Positions 1 to 9,024 of a stretch of 64,000 nucleotides of DNA are shown here, in pieces. Position 1 is the first letter of the stretch, and each line of letters opens with the position of its first letter. Origin of the DNA: Methanoregula sp. (lineage in GTDB: Archaea; Halobacteriota; Methanomicrobia; Methanomicrobiales; Methanospirillaceae); the NCBI RefSeq assembly GCF_023227875.1, contig NZ_JALOCH010000012.1, positions 14,403 to 78,402 on the forward strand, written 5' to 3'. A model generated the notes under the pieces. That model saw only the letters and a program-made list of their open reading frames with translations. It searched no databases and was not told the DNA's origin. A program made the position numbers and the translations under genes.

Positions 1-1
1 T

Positions 2-1666
2 GTGACAACGACACTGCAGGAAAAAACAGACCTCGGAAATGGCACGGGAGTACCGGGACCTGGTATACCGGAGCCGAAAAAGAACGCTGCAACCCACCAC
101 CATTTCTTCAACCTCCTGAAAGGGAAGGAAAAGAGCGCAATCGAAGAGTATGATTTTGAGCGCCATGGGAATCTCGTTGACGTCCGGATTCCCGACGGCT
201 ATGAACAGGTGGACCAGTACTGGGTCGAACAGGGATGTTCGCTCGTCGTCATCGGCCTGAACAAAAAGACCAACCAGAACGAGTATCTCCTCTTTGAACC
301 ATCCCTTTCGGATTTTGAATATGAGTTACTGGAACGCCTGTACGAGGACCTGCGGGACGTACTGATCCTCTCTTCTGAAGAGATCCGGAAGGACCGTAAA
401 CGCATCATCCTCGAAAAGATACATACCCTGATCGATGATTACGGGTTGCGCCTCGAACCCTCCTCGCTCTTCAAGATCCAGTATTTCCTGCTCCGGAACT
501 ATATCGGGTGGTCGCGTATCGACCCCCTCATGAAGGACCCCCAGCTGGAAGATATTTCCTGCGATGGGAACAGGATCCCCCTGTTCCTTTACCACCGGAG
601 ATACCGGAATATCAAGACAAATATTGCGTTCGAGTCCGAGGTCCTCAACTCCCTTGCGATCACGCTTGCCCAGCGGTCCGGTAAACATATCTCCACGGGT
701 TCGCCGATGATCGATGCAACCCTCCCGGACGGGTCCCGCCTCCAGCTGACACTCGGCACGGAAGTGACGACCCGCGGGACCTCGTTCACCATCCGTAAAT
801 TCCGAGAAGAGCCATTCTCCCCGATCGAACTGATGGAGATCGGGACATTCAATGCCGATGCGCTGGTCTATTTCTGGCTGGCCATCGAGAACAATAAGAG
901 CCTCCTCTTCATCGGGGGAACCGCATCGGGCAAGACCACCTCCCTCAACGCGGTCTCTCTCTTTATCCCCCCTGTCGCAAAGGTAGTCAGCATCGAAGAT
1001 ACGCGTGAGATCACGCTCTACCACGACAACTGGATTGCAAGTGTCACCCGCGAAGCACTGACCGAAGGCGGGAACGCGATCAACATGTTCGACCTGTTGA
1101 AAGCGGCCATGCGCCAGCGGCCCGAGTTCATCCTCGTGGGGGAAGTCCGCGGGCCGGAAGCCCAGACGCTCTTCCAGGCAATGAACACCGGCCACACCAC
1201 GTTCTCCACGATGCACGGTGGCAGTGTCGATGCCGCAATTCACCGGCTGGAGAGCGAGCCATTGAATGTGCCCCGAAACATGATGCAGGCATTGAACATC
1301 ATCAGTGTCCAGGGCCTGATCTATCACGGGACCGAACGTGTCCGTCGTGTTCAGGAGATCGTTGAGATCGCCGGTATCGATCCCTCAACCAGCAATCTTC
1401 GGGTGAACAACGTCTTCGTGTACGATCCAGTCCACGATGTGATTGGCTTTACCGGCAGGTCCCAGGTCTATATGGATATCACCGAGAAACGGGGCTGGTC
1501 GCGGGAGCAGTTCGAGACGGAAGTCAGCCTTCGCAAATCCATCCTCGATGCTATGAAGAAACAGGGTATTAAGGACTACATCTCCGTCGCATCCCTGTTC
1601 CACGCGTACCATATCGATGCGAAAAACGTTCTCTCCCATATCGAAGACCTCCGCAAGGTAATCTGA
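2..1666 (+). CDS. Type II/IV secretion ATPase (GspE/TadA/FlaI-like)
   Basis: This is a hexameric ATPase of the archaeal type IV pilus/archaellum assembly family, acting at the cytoplasmic face of the membrane to power pilin assembly. The Walker A motif GGTASGKT lies at about residues 305-312. A Walker B region reads ILVGEVRG, and the histidine-rich segment GHTTFSTMHGG typical of the family follows it. The N-terminal ~150 residues form the variable domain. The reading frame opens with GTG at base 2 of the window, so the true start may lie further upstream. The next gene begins two bases after the stop and encodes the matching membrane platform protein, so the two form one operon. Whether it serves a pilus, adhesin or another surface filament cannot be told without the pilin genes. 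Confidence 0.93.
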   Translation: MTTTLQEKTDLGNGTGVPGPGIPEPKKNAATHHHFFNLLKGKEKSAIEEYDFERHGNLVDVRIPDGYEQVDQYWVEQGCSLVVIGLNKKTNQNEYLLFEPSLSDFEYELLERLYEDLRDVLILSSEEIRKDRKRIILEKIHTLIDDYGLRLEPSSLFKIQYFLLRNYIGWSRIDPLMKDPQLEDISCDGNRIPLFLYHRRYRNIKTNIAFESEVLNSLAITLAQRSGKHISTGSPMIDATLPDGSRLQLTLGTEVTTRGTSFTIRKFREEPFSPIELMEIGTFNADALVYFWLAIENNKSLLFIGGTASGKTTSLNAVSLFIPPVAKVVSIEDTREITLYHDNWIASVTREALTEGGNAINMFDLLKAAMRQRPEFILVGEVRGPEAQTLFQAMNTGHTTFSTMHGGSVDAAIHRLESEPLNVPRNMMQALNIISVQGLIYHGTERVRRVQEIVEIAGIDPSTSNLRVNNVFVYDPVHDVIGFTGRSQVYMDITEKRGWSREQFETEVSLRKSILDAMKKQGIKDYISVASLFHAYHIDAKNVLSHIEDLRKVI

Positions 1667-1668
1667 TA

Positions 1669-3597
1669 ATGGTCAGAAAATATGTTTACCAGTGGATTAA
1701 GCGGGACCCGGTCCGGTTCAGCAACCTGCATGCCGACATGATCTCTGCCCGGATCGGGATGACCCTCGAACAGTACATCTGGAGGTCCTTAAAAATTGCC
1801 CTCACGATTGCCCTCCTCTTTGCCGCTGTCGGGATTATTGCAAGTGCCTTTTTAACCCTGCCCGCCCTGAACGAAAAAGTGGGGATCACTAACGTCTTCA
1901 ACCTGCAGATGCCGGTGCTCCTCAACACCCTCTACCCAGCGGAATACATCGGTGTGCTTATCATCGTGCTCTCGTTTTTGATTGGCATGTATCTCGGGTA
2001 TACCCTGGTGCTGAAACTGCCCGGCATCGAGAAGAACAACCGCTCCATAAAGATCAACCTGACCCTCCACAATGCGGTGGCATACATGTATGCGATGCGG
2101 AAAGGGGGAGCCGAGCTGATGACAATCTTCCACTCCCTCTCGGACCGGGCGAATATCTACGGTGAAGTGGCCCTGGAATTCCGCCAGATCGTGAGGGATG
2201 CCGATTTCTTCGGGTATGATGTTGTCACGTCGATTCGTCACCTTTCCGAGACAACCCCCTCAGAAAAACTCAAGATCTTTTTGGAAGACCTCCTCTCGGT
2301 GATTGAAAGCGGCGGCGACATGGAGGAATTCCTCTCGACACGGGTCCGGCTGTACCAGGAGGAGGCCCGGTTCGAGCAGAAGCAGTTTTTGAATATCCTC
2401 TCCCTTGTGGCAGAATCATATGTCACCCTCTTTGTTGCCGGTCCGCTCTTCCTCATCATCATCATGGTGGTGATGGGGATGACGGGAGGGACGGCGGTCC
2501 TCCAGCTCTCTCTTATTACTTATGCGGTCATGCCAATCGGCTCGTTTATTTTCATCCTGTTCATCGATCTCCTCTCGATCAAGGCGGAAACAACCGAGCG
2601 CTATACGACGATTAAATGGCTCCATACCTATGCTGATGTCACGATCGTCCCAAAGAAGAACGAAGAACCCCTCTTCGAGCAGCTGAAAAAATATGACCGG
2701 ATCCGGTCGCTGATTGAACATATACGTCACCCCCTTGACAGTTTCATCAGCGATGTCAATCGCACGTTATACATCACCGTCCCTGTTGCGGTCCTGTACA
2801 TCGTATCCGTTTTCCTGAGGGTACCTCAGTACCGGGATTTCAATGTCTATCTCGGTGTCGTGGACGATCACATCATCATCGCCCTCCTCGTCATCCTCAT
2901 ACCCTATGCCATTTTTTACGAGATCTGGTCCCGGAAGGTCCTCGGAATTCAGGCCTTAGTCCCGGATTTCCTGGAGCGGATGTCGGGTATCAACCAGGTC
3001 GGGCTCACGATCGCACAGGCCATCGCGATTATGGTGAACACCAATCTCGGGCTGCTCAGCTACGAGATCCGGCGCATCAAGCGCGACATGGACTGGGGTG
3101 CAAACTTCACCGAGGCACTCATGCGGTTCGAGGAGCGGGTCAGCACGCCCACCATCGCCCGCACGGTGACGCTGATCACCAAGGCGAGCGAGATGAGCGG
3201 GCAGATCCACGAGGTGCTCTCGATTGCCTCCAGCGATGCCAAGATGAGCGAAGCCCTCAAGAGAGAGCGGATGTCGGAGATGTTCATCTATACCGCGATC
3301 GTGTACCTCTCGTTCTTCGTCTTCCTCTTCGTCGTCGCGGTACTGACTACGCAGTTCCTGCCGATCCTCGCGGACATCTCTGTTGAAGGCATGCCGGTTT
3401 CGGGGGCGCTCTCGGGAATCGGCTCCATCCCCATCACAACGTTCGGGCGGATCCTCTACCATGCATGCCTCATGCAGGCGCTCTTCTCGGGGCTCATTGC
3501 CGGGCAGATGGGAGAGTCATCCATTGCAGCCGGAGTAAAACATTCCTGTGTACTCCTGTTGATAGCTCTCGTGACGTTCAATTTCATCATCGTGTAG
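1669..3597 (+). CDS. Type II secretion F-domain membrane protein (TadC/FlaJ-like)
   Basis: This 642-residue inner-membrane platform protein partners the preceding ATPase in an archaeal type IV pilus-like machine. The protein has two similar halves, each with a cytoplasmic F domain (about residues 130-230 and 440-530) flanked by strongly hydrophobic helices near residues 40-60, 90-115, 245-300, 365-410 and 540-575, plus a hydrophobic C-terminus. That duplicated layout is known for archaeal GspF-family proteins. It starts two bases after the ATPase stop, so translation is probably coupled. No pilin or prepilin peptidase gene lies downstream in this window. Confidence 0.9.
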   Translation: MVRKYVYQWIKRDPVRFSNLHADMISARIGMTLEQYIWRSLKIALTIALLFAAVGIIASAFLTLPALNEKVGITNVFNLQMPVLLNTLYPAEYIGVLIIVLSFLIGMYLGYTLVLKLPGIEKNNRSIKINLTLHNAVAYMYAMRKGGAELMTIFHSLSDRANIYGEVALEFRQIVRDADFFGYDVVTSIRHLSETTPSEKLKIFLEDLLSVIESGGDMEEFLSTRVRLYQEEARFEQKQFLNILSLVAESYVTLFVAGPLFLIIIMVVMGMTGGTAVLQLSLITYAVMPIGSFIFILFIDLLSIKAETTERYTTIKWLHTYADVTIVPKKNEEPLFEQLKKYDRIRSLIEHIRHPLDSFISDVNRTLYITVPVAVLYIVSVFLRVPQYRDFNVYLGVVDDHIIIALLVILIPYAIFYEIWSRKVLGIQALVPDFLERMSGINQVGLTIAQAIAIMVNTNLGLLSYEIRRIKRDMDWGANFTEALMRFEERVSTPTIARTVTLITKASEMSGQIHEVLSIASSDAKMSEALKRERMSEMFIYTAIVYLSFFVFLFVVAVLTTQFLPILADISVEGMPVSGALSGIGSIPITTFGRILYHACLMQALFSGLIAGQMGESSIAAGVKHSCVLLLIALVTFNFIIV

Positions 3598-3652
3598 GAA
3601 TCAGGACTGTGGTGGGCCGAGAGTAACAAAACCGGTTCAGATACCATTAAGT

Positions 3653-3664
3653 CTTCACGTGAAG
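3653..3664. promoter_or_regulatory. 12-bp palindrome in the intergenic gap
   Basis: CTTCACGTGAAG is a perfect 12-bp palindrome 25 bases upstream of the small zinc-ribbon gene. It could be an operator for the 3690/3853 pair. No clear TATA box accompanies it, so the role is a guess. Confidence 0.3.
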
Positions 3665-3689
3665 ATGTCGATAATGAGGTGACAGATAG

Positions 3690-3848
3690 ATGTGTACTGT
3701 TGGTGGGGGTCCTACCGGGGACCTGGATTTCGATGAGCGGGTGAAGGGTAAGAAGTACCGCTGCAATGACTGCGGAGAGAAGTTCGAGAGTGTCAGCAAG
3801 AAACCCATCTGTGCCAGCTGCCAGTCCGATAACGTGACGGCACTCTGA
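3690..3848 (+). CDS. Small zinc-ribbon protein, 52 aa
   Basis: This short gene encodes a 52-residue protein with two CxxC knuckles, CNDC and CASC, separated by 15 residues. That is a classic zinc ribbon preceded by a basic stretch (VKGKKYRC). A GAGGTGA ribosome-binding site lies seven bases before the ATG. The stop is four bases before the next start, so it is probably co-transcribed with the 3853 gene. Small archaeal zinc ribbons of this type often contact nucleic acid or transcription machinery, but no specific function can be assigned. Confidence 0.8.
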   Translation: MCTVGGGPTGDLDFDERVKGKKYRCNDCGEKFESVSKKPICASCQSDNVTAL

Positions 3849-3852
3849 TATC

Positions 3853-4326
3853 ATGATCGTGCCTTTACGGGATGAGTTCCTGCTCATCTCGGGCACCCGA
3901 TCTTTTTTACTGGCAGTAAAGGCAAATGCCCTGTTTGCCCTCAGGATCGTAACCGCAGACAAGGAATACAGCCAGACCATCGAGCCAACGGATCTCATCG
4001 TAGTCTCGGCGCCCGAAGGCGGGGCTCTTGAGCCGGCGATCATGCTCGCCGAATTCGTCAGGATCTATCGCATGCCCCTGATCGTCCTCCCAAAAGAGCA
4101 CCCCGGGTCGAAACGGTTCTCCTACCTGGTATCGGTCGGCCCGCGTATCACGACCAGCTGTACGATCCGGCGGGGGACCCACCCGGAGCAGCACCTGGTC
4201 TGCTCCAGCGACGAGCTGGCAGGGACGACCATAAAAGTCCATCCGGAGGGTGTGGAGGTCACCGGCCTGCCGGCAACTGCAACACACCGTTATGTAAAGT
4301 ACCAGATGTTAACAGATCTTTCATAA
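3853..4326 (+). CDS. Conserved hypothetical protein, 157 aa
   Basis: I do not recognise the family. The protein is a soluble alpha/beta-looking polypeptide without signal peptide or membrane helix. It contains the strand segment DLIVVSAPEGGALEPAIML and a later IVLPKEHPGSKR stretch, which resembles a small Rossmann-like or hydrolase-like core, but no catalytic signature is clear. The ATG follows the zinc-ribbon stop by four bases, suggesting a two-gene transcript that ends before the ATP synthase operon promoter. Cysteines at CTIRR and LVCSSDE are present but not arranged as a metal site. Confidence 0.75.
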   Translation: MIVPLRDEFLLISGTRSFLLAVKANALFALRIVTADKEYSQTIEPTDLIVVSAPEGGALEPAIMLAEFVRIYRMPLIVLPKEHPGSKRFSYLVSVGPRITTSCTIRRGTHPEQHLVCSSDELAGTTIKVHPEGVEVTGLPATATHRYVKYQMLTDLS

Positions 4327-4398
4327 TCAGTTAACATTTTCGTCGTATAATCTTCGTATAGTATACTTCAATACGTGCCGGAAGAACCAAAATAACAA

Positions 4399-4407
4399 TA
4401 CATATAT
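4399..4407 (+). promoter_or_regulatory. TATA box of the ATP synthase operon
   Basis: TACATATAT lies 46-54 bases before the ahaH start in an A/T-rich stretch. A transcript start would fall near 4427-4432, leaving a leader that includes the strong GAGAGGAGGG ribosome-binding site before the ATG at 4453. An additional A/T-rich dyad (AGTATACT near 4356-4363) lies upstream. Confidence 0.55.
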
Positions 4408-4452
4408 GGCATTTTTCACCTATTATTGTACTTGCCGTGAGAGGAGGGTTGG

Positions 4453-4782
4453 ATGAAGACTGAGGTCCTAAAAGACATCAAAAAAGCTGAAGAAGAATAC
4501 CAGTCTGCTATCAGCAAGGCCCAGGAAGAGAAAAAGCACAAACATTCCCAGGCCGAGCTCGAAGCAGACAATCTGGTTACCAAAGCGCAGAGCAATGCAG
4601 AACAGTATAAAAAGCTGAAACTGGAAGAAGCACGGCACCAGGCGGCACTTAAGCACGCTGAAATCATAAAAAGTGGCAATCAGCGAGCAGCAGCACTGAA
4701 ATCGAAGGGGGAGCAGAACCTTTCGAAGGCAGTGCAGCTGCTGGTTTTGCGGTTTAAGGAGCAGCTGCATGTTAAAGCCTAA
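4453..4782 (+). CDS. ahaH: A-type ATP synthase subunit H (peripheral stalk)
   Basis: This is the first gene of the A1Ao ATP synthase operon. The 109-residue product is almost entirely charged, Ala/Glu/Lys-rich heptad sequence predicted to be one long coiled coil. This matches the H subunit, which pairs with subunit E to form the peripheral stalk linking A1 to membrane subunit I. A strong AGGAGGG precedes the ATG. The 3' end overlaps the atpI start by 14 bases, indicating translational coupling. Sequence alone is low-complexity, so the call relies largely on the conserved archaeal order H-I-K-E-C-F-A-B-D that follows. Confidence 0.88.
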   Translation: MKTEVLKDIKKAEEEYQSAISKAQEEKKHKHSQAELEADNLVTKAQSNAEQYKKLKLEEARHQAALKHAEIIKSGNQRAAALKSKGEQNLSKAVQLLVLRFKEQLHVKA

Positions 4783-6796
4783 GCAGATGAGCCGGCTCCT
4801 CATCGCCGCTTCACGGGACCAGATGGGTCCGGTTGTAGCGGAGCTCTATCGCCACCACCTGTTCCATATCGAGGAATATGTTGAAGGCGGGGCAGAGGGC
4901 TATGAGGGTTTCAAGATTGGCTCACCCCTTTCAGGAGCAAGCGAAGCGTCTGTGGATCTGCTGAAGATCCGGGCGATCGAGAATGCCGTCTCCATCCATG
5001 GGGACGATATCAATTCTGCAAAAACCTGTTCGGGCTCCGAACTCAAGTCAAGGATTGAGCGCGAACTCCCTGTTCTTGAACAGGAAGTTGAGGAACTCAC
5101 CCAGAAACGCTCGAAACTTGATAACAGGGTCAAGGAATTCGAACAAAAGATTACCGAGATCACACCGTTCGTCAGTATTCCGGCGGATCTCGAGATATAC
5201 CGGGGATATGCGGGGTTCACCGTATTTGCCGGCTACGTGGCACAGGAAGTAACGCTTTCCGTTCCGAACGAAATGCACTTCTCCAAGAGTAAGGAGAAGA
5301 ATTTCATTGTTGTCATTGCCCCGACCGGGCAGCGGAACGAGGTTGAGCGGGCCCTGCAGGAAGCTGCATACCAGTCCGTCCCAATCCCTGACGAATCCGG
5401 TGCCCCGCAGGCCCGTATCGACTATTATGCCGGGCAGATCACTGCCCTTACAAAAGAGATTGCAGAGACCAACGCGAAGCTGGATGCGGTTAAAGTACAG
5501 CACGCCGGGTTCCTGGTCGCCTGCGAAGAGTTCTTAAGAACTGAAGTGGAACAGACCGAGGCACCGCTCCGGTTTGCAACCACGAAGCAGACTTTTGTCG
5601 CCGAGGGCTGGGTACCTTCCGACAAGGTGGAAGCGGTCAGCGAATCGCTCGTGAAGGTGACCGGCGGCAAGGTGTTTGTCACGGTTCTGCCCACAGATAT
5701 CGAGCACGACGCAGTGCCCGTTGAATATAACAACCCAAAATTTGCTCAGCCGGCACAGATGCTGATGGACATTTATTCAAGGCCCAAGTATACCGAGGTA
5801 GACCCAACACTGATGCTCGCCATCGTGTTCCCGATCTTCTTCGGTCTCATTGTCGGGGATGTCGGGTACGGCCTCGTCTTCCTTGCAATGTACTTCGGCC
5901 TGAGAACGATGCTGAAGGGTGAGGACGGGCAGCAGTTGCTGACCGTGTTCCGGAACGCCAGCATCTCCAGTATCATCTTCGGTTTGCTCTTTAACGAGTT
6001 CCTCGGGTTCAAGTTCTCCCAGATCACCGGGTGGATCCTTGGAGCCGGCGGGCTTGTGAACCCTATCGAACACTACGAGTCCCTCATGTTCAGCAGGCAC
6101 CTGCTCATTGGTGCAACCGAAGCCGGCGGTCACGGGCCGGCGATTCCCGCACTGATGATCATGGCCATCTGGATTGGTGTCCTGCATATCTCGCTCGGGC
6201 GGGTACTCGGTATGTATAACCATGCAAAACAGGACCACGGTATCCACCGCACCAAGACCGTCGTAGCCAACTTCGGCTGGCTCGCCGTCATGTGGGGGAT
6301 ACTCATCGCTATCTGGTCCAATGTTGTAATGCCGTATATGCCCGATCTTACCGGGCTGCCGGTGGTTGCAGCAGGGTTTAACATTGGCACGTTCATCGGA
6401 GGGGCGCTCATCCTTGCCGGTGTCATCTGCATCGCATGGGATTCCGTCCTTGAAGTGATCGAGTTGCCCACGATCATCTCCCATGTCCTGTCCTATGCAC
6501 GTCTCGTTGCCGTGGGGCTCTCGTCAGTCGCCATTGCAATGGTTGTGAATTATATGTCTATCGGGATGTTTATCGGCCCCGGTATGGCAGATCTCTCCCT
6601 TGTCGGTATTGTGATGATTGTCGTCGGACTGGTGATATTCCTGTTCGGCCATACCCTCAATATCGCACTGGGTCTTCTGGGTGGCGGGCTCCACTCGATT
6701 CGTTTGCACTATGTCGAATTCTTCACCAAGTTCTACAAGGGTGGAGGCATCAGGTACGTTCCATTCGGAATGAAACGCAGATTTACGGAGGAATAA
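4769..6796 (+). CDS. atpI: A-type ATP synthase subunit I (a-subunit homologue)
   Basis: This is the membrane stator subunit that carries the ion half-channels beside the c-ring. The N-terminal ~340 residues are cytoplasmic and contain a coiled-coil stretch around residues 90-130. The C-terminal half is a multi-helix membrane domain including GDVGYGLVFL and the segment SYARLVAVGLSSVAIA, whose arginine corresponds to the essential arginine of the ion pathway in this family. The 675-residue length is normal. A GGAG motif sits about seven bases before the chosen ATG. Confidence 0.95.
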   Translation: MLKPKQMSRLLIAASRDQMGPVVAELYRHHLFHIEEYVEGGAEGYEGFKIGSPLSGASEASVDLLKIRAIENAVSIHGDDINSAKTCSGSELKSRIERELPVLEQEVEELTQKRSKLDNRVKEFEQKITEITPFVSIPADLEIYRGYAGFTVFAGYVAQEVTLSVPNEMHFSKSKEKNFIVVIAPTGQRNEVERALQEAAYQSVPIPDESGAPQARIDYYAGQITALTKEIAETNAKLDAVKVQHAGFLVACEEFLRTEVEQTEAPLRFATTKQTFVAEGWVPSDKVEAVSESLVKVTGGKVFVTVLPTDIEHDAVPVEYNNPKFAQPAQMLMDIYSRPKYTEVDPTLMLAIVFPIFFGLIVGDVGYGLVFLAMYFGLRTMLKGEDGQQLLTVFRNASISSIIFGLLFNEFLGFKFSQITGWILGAGGLVNPIEHYESLMFSRHLLIGATEAGGHGPAIPALMIMAIWIGVLHISLGRVLGMYNHAKQDHGIHRTKTVVANFGWLAVMWGILIAIWSNVVMPYMPDLTGLPVVAAGFNIGTFIGGALILAGVICIAWDSVLEVIELPTIISHVLSYARLVAVGLSSVAIAMVVNYMSIGMFIGPGMADLSLVGIVMIVVGLVIFLFGHTLNIALGLLGGGLHSIRLHYVEFFTKFYKGGGIRYVPFGMKRRFTEE

Positions 6797-6799
6797 ATT

Positions 6800-7063
6800 A
6801 TGGCAGCAGAAGTAGTAGCAATTGCAGCAACAGATCTCGCATCGATCCAGGCATCGCAGATGGGAATGAAGGCAATCGGCGCTGGCCTTGCCGTCGGTCT
6901 TACCGGCGTCGGAACCGGCGTCGCTGAGATGGGCATTGGTGCCGCAGCAGTTGGCGCCATCGCAGAGAACAAGGACTTCTTCGGTCTTGGTCTCCTCTTC
7001 ACGGTTATCCCCGAAACAATCGTTATCTTCGGTCTCGTCGTTGGTCTCCTGCTCTTGTTCTAA
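6800..7063 (+). CDS. atpK: A-type ATP synthase subunit K (c-ring proteolipid)
   Basis: This 87-residue two-helix proteolipid forms the rotating membrane ring. Helix 1 is Gly/Ala-rich (about residues 25-55) and helix 2 carries the ion-binding carboxylate in PETIVIFG, with E72. The E-T pair in helix 2 resembles sodium-binding c-subunits. In helix 1, however, the position usually held by glutamine in related methanogen rings (GxGxxQG) reads GTGVAEMG, placing a second carboxylate at E43. This may alter ion preference. The gene starts four bases after atpI and ends 11 bases before atpE. Confidence 0.95.
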   Translation: MAAEVVAIAATDLASIQASQMGMKAIGAGLAVGLTGVGTGVAEMGIGAAAVGAIAENKDFFGLGLLFTVIPETIVIFGLVVGLLLLF

Positions 7064-7074
7064 AGGAGAGAACA

Positions 7075-7653
7075 ATGGGACTGGAAGCAGTAGTCGAAGA
7101 GATCAGGGAAAAGGGCAGATCCGAAGCGGAAAAGATACATGCAGAGTCTAAGCAGAACGTGGACCAGATCATCGCGGCAGCCACCAGGCGTGCCGAGGAG
7201 ATCAAGCTTGCGGCAGAAGAGGAGTTGACAAAACAGTCCGCTCACCTCGTGAGCCAGGACGTTTCCGCTGCTAATCTTCTGGTCAAGCGCGAGCTCTTAA
7301 ACACGCAAAAGGCGCTCCTGGATCAAGTCTACGAGACAACCCGTAAGGATATCGCAGCCCTCCCTGAGAGCTTCCATCGTGAAGCGATCAAGAAACTCCT
7401 CGCTGAGGCAAAGAGGGAGATCCCGAAAGGTACGATCTTCTGCAATGCCCGGGACCAGGCAGCCGCCAAGGCGGTCATTGCCGAGAACCCGGAGTTTGCA
7501 GGGTTCAGGCTCGGGGAGCCTGTCAATATCGATGGCGGCCTCCTGATTGAAGGTGAAGGGGCAGAGTTGCAGATTGATTACAGCTACCGCACATTCTTAG
7601 CGAAGGTGTGGGAATCCGGGTTAAAGGATGCGTCGGATATCCTGTTCGGGTAA
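7075..7653 (+). CDS. atpE: A-type ATP synthase subunit E (peripheral stalk)
   Basis: This is the 192-residue subunit E of the peripheral stalk, which pairs with subunit H. The N-terminal ~75 residues are a charged coiled coil (EEIREKGRSEAEKIH). The C-terminal globular domain includes GGLLIEGEG and IDYSYRTFL, typical of the family. An AAGGAGAG motif precedes the ATG. It sits between atpK and atpC as expected. Confidence 0.94.
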   Translation: MGLEAVVEEIREKGRSEAEKIHAESKQNVDQIIAAATRRAEEIKLAAEEELTKQSAHLVSQDVSAANLLVKRELLNTQKALLDQVYETTRKDIAALPESFHREAIKKLLAEAKREIPKGTIFCNARDQAAAKAVIAENPEFAGFRLGEPVNIDGGLLIEGEGAELQIDYSYRTFLAKVWESGLKDASDILFG

Positions 7654-7665
7654 GGGGGCACGCGT

Positions 7666-8718
7666 ATGGGTGTGAATATTTCAGCACCGTACATCTATGT
7701 GTGCACCAGGATGCGGGTGCGGAAGGCAAAACTCCTCCCCAAGGAGGAGTACATGCGGATGCTCAACATGAGCGTTTCAGAAATCACCCGTATCATCGGA
7801 GAAACCGAATATAAACAGGAGATCGACGAACTCGGGACGGCATTCGAAGGCATGGACTTACTGGAAGTCGCCCTGAGCTGGAACCTCGCGAAGGAATACC
7901 AGAAGATTCAGGAGATAGCGCCGGGGACGCTCAAAGCGTTTACCCAGGACTATCTGCGACGCTGGGACATCCAGAATATCCTGACCATCCTCCGGGGGAA
8001 GGTCCAGGGTGAGAAGACCGGCAAGATCAAGGAGATCCTGATCCCCGCCGGGAGCCTGGACAAGATTATGCTGGACCGGCTGCTTGCCGAGGACAGTAAT
8101 GACCGGATTATCGAACTCTTAAAAGGCCACCGGATGTATGCCGTCCTTGCACGGGAATTCCCGGCAGCTAAAGAGTCCGGGTCCTTCTCCCATATGGAGA
8201 ACGAGCTGTACAAGCAGTTCTATGCCGAGATCCTGGGCGATACAAAGGCCGGGATCAAGGGAGGGGCATCGTTCCTGTCCTACATCCAGCTGGAGATCGA
8301 TATCAAGAACGTGAAGACCCTCTTCCGGCTCCGTGCAGATGCACAGGCTCCTGAGGGTGTACGGGAAATGTATATCTCCGGAGGGACGCTTTCGCCGACA
8401 GACTTCACAAGCCTGAATGCTATCCGCGATTCAAACGAGTTCATTGACCAGCTCAGGGCGAGCGTGAGAAATGAGTCCCTCCACACACTGCTCGACGAAA
8501 TGAAAGGCCGGAAGGCCATGCATGATATCGAGATCCGGCTGACCCGCGTGCAGCTCGAGCAGATGGAGAAGATGAGCAAGCGAAACCCGTTCTCGATTCA
8601 CCCGATCCTCGTCTACCTGGAGAAGAAAAAGTACGAGGTCTTCAACCTGCGGGCGCTTGCCCGCGGCAAGGAATCGAAACTGCCGTCTGATAAGATCGCG
8701 GAATACCTGGTGATGTGA
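7666..8718 (+). CDS. atpC: A-type ATP synthase subunit C
   Basis: Subunit C (homologous to V-ATPase subunit d) is the funnel-shaped socket joining the central stalk to the c-ring. The 350-residue, largely helical protein has the typical N-terminal segment YIYVCTRMRVRKAKLLP and a C-terminal segment HPILVYLEKKKYEVFNLRALARGK. A run of five G lies eight bases before the ATG. The next gene starts at the base following its stop codon, so the two are translationally coupled. Confidence 0.94.
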   Translation: MGVNISAPYIYVCTRMRVRKAKLLPKEEYMRMLNMSVSEITRIIGETEYKQEIDELGTAFEGMDLLEVALSWNLAKEYQKIQEIAPGTLKAFTQDYLRRWDIQNILTILRGKVQGEKTGKIKEILIPAGSLDKIMLDRLLAEDSNDRIIELLKGHRMYAVLAREFPAAKESGSFSHMENELYKQFYAEILGDTKAGIKGGASFLSYIQLEIDIKNVKTLFRLRADAQAPEGVREMYISGGTLSPTDFTSLNAIRDSNEFIDQLRASVRNESLHTLLDEMKGRKAMHDIEIRLTRVQLEQMEKMSKRNPFSIHPILVYLEKKKYEVFNLRALARGKESKLPSDKIAEYLVM

Positions 8719-9024
8719 ATGGAGATCGCAGTAATCGGCAACAGTGAGTTCATTCTCGGGTTCCGTCTCGCAGGCATCCGCAAGACCTATGCGGCGGAGA
8801 ACGATGAGAAACTGAACGAGCACATCACCACGGTGCTGCAGGACGGCGAGGTCGGTATCCTCGTCCTCAACAGCAGTGATATGGATAAGATCCCAAGGAG
8901 GCTCCGCGCCACGCTGGAGAATTCCGTAAAGCCGACCGTGATCGCGATCGGCGGCGAAGAAGAGGGCGGGCTCTCCATGCGGGAGAGAATCAAGAGATCG
9001 GTGGGTGTTGATCTGTGGAAGTAA
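8719..9024 (+). CDS. atpF: A-type ATP synthase subunit F (central stalk)
   Basis: This 101-residue central-stalk regulatory subunit carries the hallmark N-terminal segment IAVIGNSEFILGFRLAG. A TVIAIGGEE strand is followed by a C-terminal helix that contacts the catalytic head in this family. The ATG immediately follows the atpC stop, and its 3' end overlaps the GTG start of atpA by 10 bases. Confidence 0.95.
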   Translation: MEIAVIGNSEFILGFRLAGIRKTYAAENDEKLNEHITTVLQDGEVGILVLNSSDMDKIPRRLRATLENSVKPTVIAIGGEEEGGLSMRERIKRSVGVDLWK

